Below, one piece after another: positions 60,795-64,000 of a stretch of 64,000 bases of DNA. Source of the DNA: Shimia sagamensis (GTDB taxonomy: Bacteria; Pseudomonadota; Alphaproteobacteria; Rhodobacterales; Rhodobacteraceae); assembly GCF_900182745.1 (NCBI RefSeq), contig NZ_FXTY01000005.1, positions 372,001 through 436,000 of the forward strand, in the 5' to 3' direction. How positions within the stretch are numbered: position 1 is the stretch's first letter; the number at the start of each line of letters is the position of its first letter. The translations under genes and the position numbers were made by a program. The notes under the pieces are model-generated. The model saw only the letters and a list, made by a program, of their open reading frames with translations. It had not been told where the DNA came from and ran no database searches.

Positions 60795-60870
60795 TGGCAG
60801 GGGCACCAGGGTTCGAACCCGGGACCTACGGTTTTGGAGACCGTCGCTCTACCAACTGAGCTATACCCCT
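60795..60870 (-). tRNA. tRNA-Trp (CCA anticodon)
   Basis: The 76-nt gene folds as a full cloverleaf. The acceptor stem is AGGGGTA/TGCCCCT, the D arm is GCTC-AGTTGGTA-GAGC, the anticodon arm is ACGGT-CTCCAAA-ACCGT with anticodon CCA, and the T arm has TTCGAAC. The 3' CCA is encoded. A possible promoter lies upstream (TTGCCA, 17 bp, TACGAA), and its own terminator follows. In many alphaproteobacteria secE and nusG follow this tRNA; here they do not. Confidence 0.97.
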
Positions 60871-60996
60871 AACGTGGGGTGTTTCGTAAGGCACCACTGC
60901 GCCGGTGGCAAGAGGGAAAACGCGCAAAAATGGCAAGACTGGCCAGCTTTGATTTGCCCCTGTAAGAGAGGTGCGCACTCAAGAGGTTTTTACCCC

Positions 60997-61725
60997 ATGT
61001 CGCTCAAGCAATCGCTCAACAAGCTGCGCAAAAAAATCGCCAACAGTCCGCGTTTCAACAACGCCGTCGAAGGCCTGTTGGCGGGTTACGTGCGATTCGC
61101 TTATAAGACCTCCCGATTTGAGCGCACAGGCTGCGAAGAGCTCGACGCCTGTCTGGCCCGTGGCGAGGCCGTAATAACCACAGTCTGGCACCAAAGGCTG
61201 ATTCTCGGCCCCTATATGGTCAACGCCCCCACCGGCACCCGCGTCGTCTCCTTGACCTCAGCCGCCCGCGCCGGACGTCTCGCAGGTCAGATTCTCGTCC
61301 GTCTGGGCTGGGAGACCATCCCGATGTCCAGCCACCAGCGCCATATTACCCTGTCTCGGGTGGTGCTCAAACGCCACCGCGAAGGCTGTTCGCTTGGTGT
61401 GGTGCCCGACGGCCCCCGTGGCCCGGCCCGCGTCGCCTCCACTGTGCCGCTGATCTGGGCCCGCTCGACCGGAGCGCGGGTGTTCACCTTGGCCTTTGCG
61501 CAGAAACGTGTGCTGCGCCTGCCGACCTGGGACAAGCAAATGCTGCCTCTGCCCTTCAGCCGGGGCGTGATCACCTGTCAGGAATGGACGGATGAAGTGC
61601 CACGCAAACCCACTGAAGAGCAGACCGAGACCCTGCGCCTCAGTCTGCAACAATCTTTGAATGACATCACCGATGCCGCTGACGCCGCCCTTGGCAAACC
61701 CAGCGAAAAGCCCAACAGCACGTAA
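60997..61725 (+). CDS. DUF374 lysophospholipid-acyltransferase-like protein
   Basis: The 242-residue protein matches the DUF374 branch of the LPLAT superfamily: AVITTVWHQRLILGPYMV with the catalytic-His region, VVSLTSAARAGRLAGQILVRLGWETIPMSS, and the conserved LGVVPDGPRGPARVASTVPLIWARSTGARVFTLAFA. The family is linked to lipid A or envelope lipid acylation. One hydrophobic stretch may associate it with the inner membrane. GAGG lies before the ATG. It is transcribed away from tRNA-Trp and convergent with the acyltransferase-3 gene. Confidence 0.85.
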   Translation: MSLKQSLNKLRKKIANSPRFNNAVEGLLAGYVRFAYKTSRFERTGCEELDACLARGEAVITTVWHQRLILGPYMVNAPTGTRVVSLTSAARAGRLAGQILVRLGWETIPMSSHQRHITLSRVVLKRHREGCSLGVVPDGPRGPARVASTVPLIWARSTGARVFTLAFAQKRVLRLPTWDKQMLPLPFSRGVITCQEWTDEVPRKPTEEQTETLRLSLQQSLNDITDAADAALGKPSEKPNST

Positions 61726-61734
61726 AACTCTGGT

Positions 61735-62835
61735 TTACGAAGTCTGCACCACACGGCGGTCAAACCGCTGCAACACCGGCATCATCCAGGCGCGGAACGC
61801 CTTCACCGGACGCTCAAAATACCGCGCAAACACCAGACCCACCACAATCGATCCTGCTAGCAACAGCACATCACGCCCCACCATCTCCGGCAGCATCGCA
61901 TCCAACAGGTGCAGGGTCGGATAATGCGTCACATAAATCGAAAACGTCGCGCCTGCCATCCACCGGATTGCCCGCACGCCCCACATCTTCTGTGGGTTCA
62001 GGATCGCCACACCGGCCACATGCACCACCGCGCACAGCCCGATAAAGGCGTTCCAGATAAACTCATCAGAAAAGCCCAAAACCATCCGCGCATCAGCAAC
62101 ACCCAACCAATCCGCAGTCATCGCAGCCAAAACAACCGGCATTCCGGCCATTTGCACAGCCAAATAGAGAGTGGGGCCGGCAAGTGCCAAAGCCCAGCCC
62201 GTGCCACGAGAAAACGTGCAAGCGCGCTCAGCACGCAGCCAATGCCACAAGGCGACGCCGAGCAACCAAGCAGGCATCAACAGCAGCACATTTAGTCCAG
62301 CCAACCACACCAGCGCCATAAGGCCCAGCACACGTGCCACACCTTTGGTAAACAGCGCCACCCCAAACAACGCATAATACGCCGCCTCGTAGCTTAGCGA
62401 CCACAGCGGCCCATTCGTGCCCAACCGCACCCGCTCAAACGCCGCCCATTCATTTGTGAACGTCATACCACGAAGCAGAAACTCCCCAACCGGCAACGCC
62501 TGATAAAACCCGTTTGGATAAGCGCCTGCATCAATCCGTGTGCCAAGCGTATCAAACACCAGCGTCAGGATCAGCGCAGGCACCATCACAGTCAGAAGTC
62601 GCGTCACCCGATTGAAAGCGAACTTCCCGGCCGCCCCATCTCGGTCTGATGCAAAAGCAATCACACAGCCGGACATCACAAAAAACACAATCACCGCGTC
62701 ACTGCCGACGTTCCAATCCCGCAGGAAGGCATAGCTTGTGCCGGTAAAGCGCGGGTAGGCCAAATGGGAGAGGACCACGACAATCGTGGCCACCACCCGT
62801 AAGACATCCAACCAGATGGAGACGCCTTTGGTCAT
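61735..62835 (-). CDS. Acyltransferase-3 family membrane protein
   Basis: This 366-residue protein has about ten hydrophobic helices and the acyltransferase-3 (OafA-like) pattern: SIWLDVLRVVATIVVVLSHLAYPRF near the start with the conserved Asp/Arg and the His of the active region, then DAVIVFFVMSGCVIAFASDRDG, FAFNRVTRLLTVMVPALIL and GPLWSLSYEAAYYALFG. These enzymes O-acylate surface sugars or lipids. AAGGG lies before the ATG at 62835. It begins 1 bp after the hydroxylase gene's stop, so the two form an operon. Confidence 0.88.
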   Translation of the reverse strand: MTKGVSIWLDVLRVVATIVVVLSHLAYPRFTGTSYAFLRDWNVGSDAVIVFFVMSGCVIAFASDRDGAAGKFAFNRVTRLLTVMVPALILTLVFDTLGTRIDAGAYPNGFYQALPVGEFLLRGMTFTNEWAAFERVRLGTNGPLWSLSYEAAYYALFGVALFTKGVARVLGLMALVWLAGLNVLLLMPAWLLGVALWHWLRAERACTFSRGTGWALALAGPTLYLAVQMAGMPVVLAAMTADWLGVADARMVLGFSDEFIWNAFIGLCAVVHVAGVAILNPQKMWGVRAIRWMAGATFSIYVTHYPTLHLLDAMLPEMVGRDVLLLAGSIVVGLVFARYFERPVKAFRAWMMPVLQRFDRRVVQTS

Positions 62836-62836
62836 C

Positions 62837-63838
62837 TCAACGCCCTTCTGCCGGTGTCGCGTCATCCGCAGACTTGCGCTTGAGCATCTCAATGCCAGTG
62901 GCCTCTTCTAAGCTCTCAACAAACGGATTGATCAGCGCGTCTTTTAGCGTCGCATGGGGTTGCTCAATCAACTCACCTTTGCCGTCCGCCACCCCAAATT
63001 GCAGCTTCTCGTAACCTTTGGGCACATAAAGCGTGCCAAACATCCAATCCCAGATCGCAAACACTTCGCCGTAGTTCTTGTTGAAGTGCTTCTTGGCGCT
63101 GGAGTGGTGCACATGATGTTGCGCCGGGGAGATAAAGATATGCTCCAGAACCGGCCCGTAGCTCAGCCACACATGGCTGTGTCGCAGGTTGGCGCCCAGC
63201 AGGTTGAAAAGGAAGTAGCCCGCGTTTGCGCCGCCAATGGTCAGCAGGTCAATCTGGCCAATCAACAGGAACAGCACCAGCGCCTGCACCGTGCCCAACA
63301 CCATGCTGTAGATCAGGTTGCGGATCAGCAGGAAGATCGGGTGGTTGCGGTTCGCGGTCAGCGGCGTCATCACCTCGGCAGAATGATGCAAGGCATGGAA
63401 CGGCCACAAGATCTTGCTTTCGTGGTGAATGTAATGCGCCCAGTATTTGCAGAAATCCATCGCCAGGATCATGATCAACGTGGCCAGCGCACTGCGGCCC
63501 CATGTGACATCCAGCGGCTGGAAAGGCGTGCCTTGCCATTCGATGAAGTTTGACAACATCACCTTGGCAACGATGGGCGTGAACAACACTGCACCAAAGA
63601 TACCAGCCACACCAAGCAGCAGGTTGATGGCAAAAATTTGAATGTCGATGATGTTGGATTTGTGCGTGTAGACTTCGCGCGGGAACAGAAATTTCACAAA
63701 GCTGGTTGGGCGTCCACGATAGAGCCAGATACCAAAAATCATCACCACAGTGGTGCAGAGGTAAAACACCGCTAGTCGCGATTCCCAGCCCCAAAACATA
63801 CCCTTAAGTGCGGCCCAAACCTCGTAAACCCAACCCAT
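62837..63838 (-). CDS. Sterol desaturase/fatty acid hydroxylase family protein
   Basis: This 333-residue membrane protein has several hydrophobic helices and the His clusters of di-iron membrane hydroxylases: DFCKYWAHYIHHESKILWPFHALHHSAEVM, then HSHVWLSYGPVLEHIFISPAQHHVHHSS. The likely substrate is a lipid acyl chain or hopanoid/sterol-like molecule. The ATG at 63838 has GGAG at the right distance; one 6 bp upstream is too close to it. Coupled with the acyltransferase-3 gene, it may modify an envelope lipid. Confidence 0.9.
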   Translation of the reverse strand: MGWVYEVWAALKGMFWGWESRLAVFYLCTTVVMIFGIWLYRGRPTSFVKFLFPREVYTHKSNIIDIQIFAINLLLGVAGIFGAVLFTPIVAKVMLSNFIEWQGTPFQPLDVTWGRSALATLIMILAMDFCKYWAHYIHHESKILWPFHALHHSAEVMTPLTANRNHPIFLLIRNLIYSMVLGTVQALVLFLLIGQIDLLTIGGANAGYFLFNLLGANLRHSHVWLSYGPVLEHIFISPAQHHVHHSSAKKHFNKNYGEVFAIWDWMFGTLYVPKGYEKLQFGVADGKGELIEQPHATLKDALINPFVESLEEATGIEMLKRKSADDATPAEGR

Positions 63839-63971
63839 TTCCATGCTCCCTTTCGCAGTCTGCGCATGATTGCCCCCCGGCATGGCGTCAACCTGACGGG
63901 CAAATGCGGGCAAAACATGGCGGAAAAAGGGAATGTGTCGGATATCGGGACAATCGTTTCCGATTCCCACG

Positions 63972-63999
63972 CAAAAAGGCCGCCCAATGGGCGGCCTTT
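63972..63999 (-). terminator. Terminator of a gene beyond the right edge
   Basis: AAAGGCCGCC and GGGCGGCCTTT pair around CAAT, and on the minus strand the stem is followed by TTTTTG. It therefore probably ends a minus-strand gene lying to the right of the window. Confidence 0.75.
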
Positions 64000-64000
64000 C

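Noticed and set aside
1..64000. CRISPR array, prophage, insertion sequence or integrase
   Set aside because: No regularly spaced repeats, cas genes, phage structural genes or transposase motifs were found on either strand.

Overview
The window is 64 kb of gene-dense, GC-rich chromosomal DNA with about 70 protein genes and one tRNA. It most likely comes from a marine alphaproteobacterium of the Rhodobacterales (Roseobacter group). Pointers are mipZ, an exosortase E/VPEID-CTERM pair, an mbfA gene behind a perfect Irr-type iron control element, an alphaproteobacterial LexA box (GAAC-N7-GAAC) before an imuB-like gene, and the gene content overall. No rRNA, CRISPR array, transposase, integrase or prophage was found.

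Layout. 1-1.8 kb: a MarR regulator with a neighbouring membrane protein (matching operators before both), then rplS-rpmE. 1.8-9.7 kb: single genes (methyltransferase, TPR protein, MFS exporter, DUF900 hydrolase, VOC protein, DUF3885 protein), a TetR/SRPBCC pair with a clear operator, and a possibly frameshifted hypothetical gene. 9.7-14.3 kb: a trans-sulfuration enzyme, rluE, mipZ, and the exosortase E/CPBP fusion facing a tiny Gly/Trp-rich VPEID-CTERM protein. 14.5-29.5 kb: an aromatic-acid catabolic region. It holds hmgA, fahA, two MBL-fold hydrolases, a DHFR-like protein, a phosphoesterase-like protein, an FAD monooxygenase with a DUF2783 partner, two MarR regulators, a five-gene branched-chain-amino-acid-type ABC transporter and an MFS permease. 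The simplest reading is uptake of an aromatic acid, ring hydroxylation to homogentisate, ring cleavage, and hydrolysis to fumarate and acetoacetate; hpd and maiA are absent here.

29.6-45.8 kb: asd, a DUF4139 (MuiA-like) protein, carbonic anhydrase, a coupled aminopeptidase / NlpC-P60 / agmatinase-family operon, GNAT, DUF2794, an orphan SOS-boxed imuB, cytochrome c', an I78 inhibitor-like lipoprotein, glutathione-dependent formaldehyde dehydrogenase, a small membrane protein with an AAA ATPase, and a DUF3604 protein. 46-64 kb: TetR, mbfA, an AEC transporter, S-formylglutathione hydrolase, a DUF188 gene (yaiI) behind a strongly structured leader, a serine hydrolase, ArsR regulators (one with its SRPBCC partner and a perfect palindromic operator), a DMT exporter, a HAD hydrolase plus ornithine cyclodeaminase-like pair, an MFS transporter, zapE, a lower-GC methyltransferase-like gene beside tRNA-Trp, and envelope or lipid enzymes.

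The most interesting items are the exosortase E/VPEID pair, the structured element before yaiI, a 32-bp element repeated 47.7 kb apart, the orphan imuB, and the catabolic cluster, which carries two adjacent metallohydrolases with degenerate metal-binding motifs. All functions are read from sequence alone and no database search was run.
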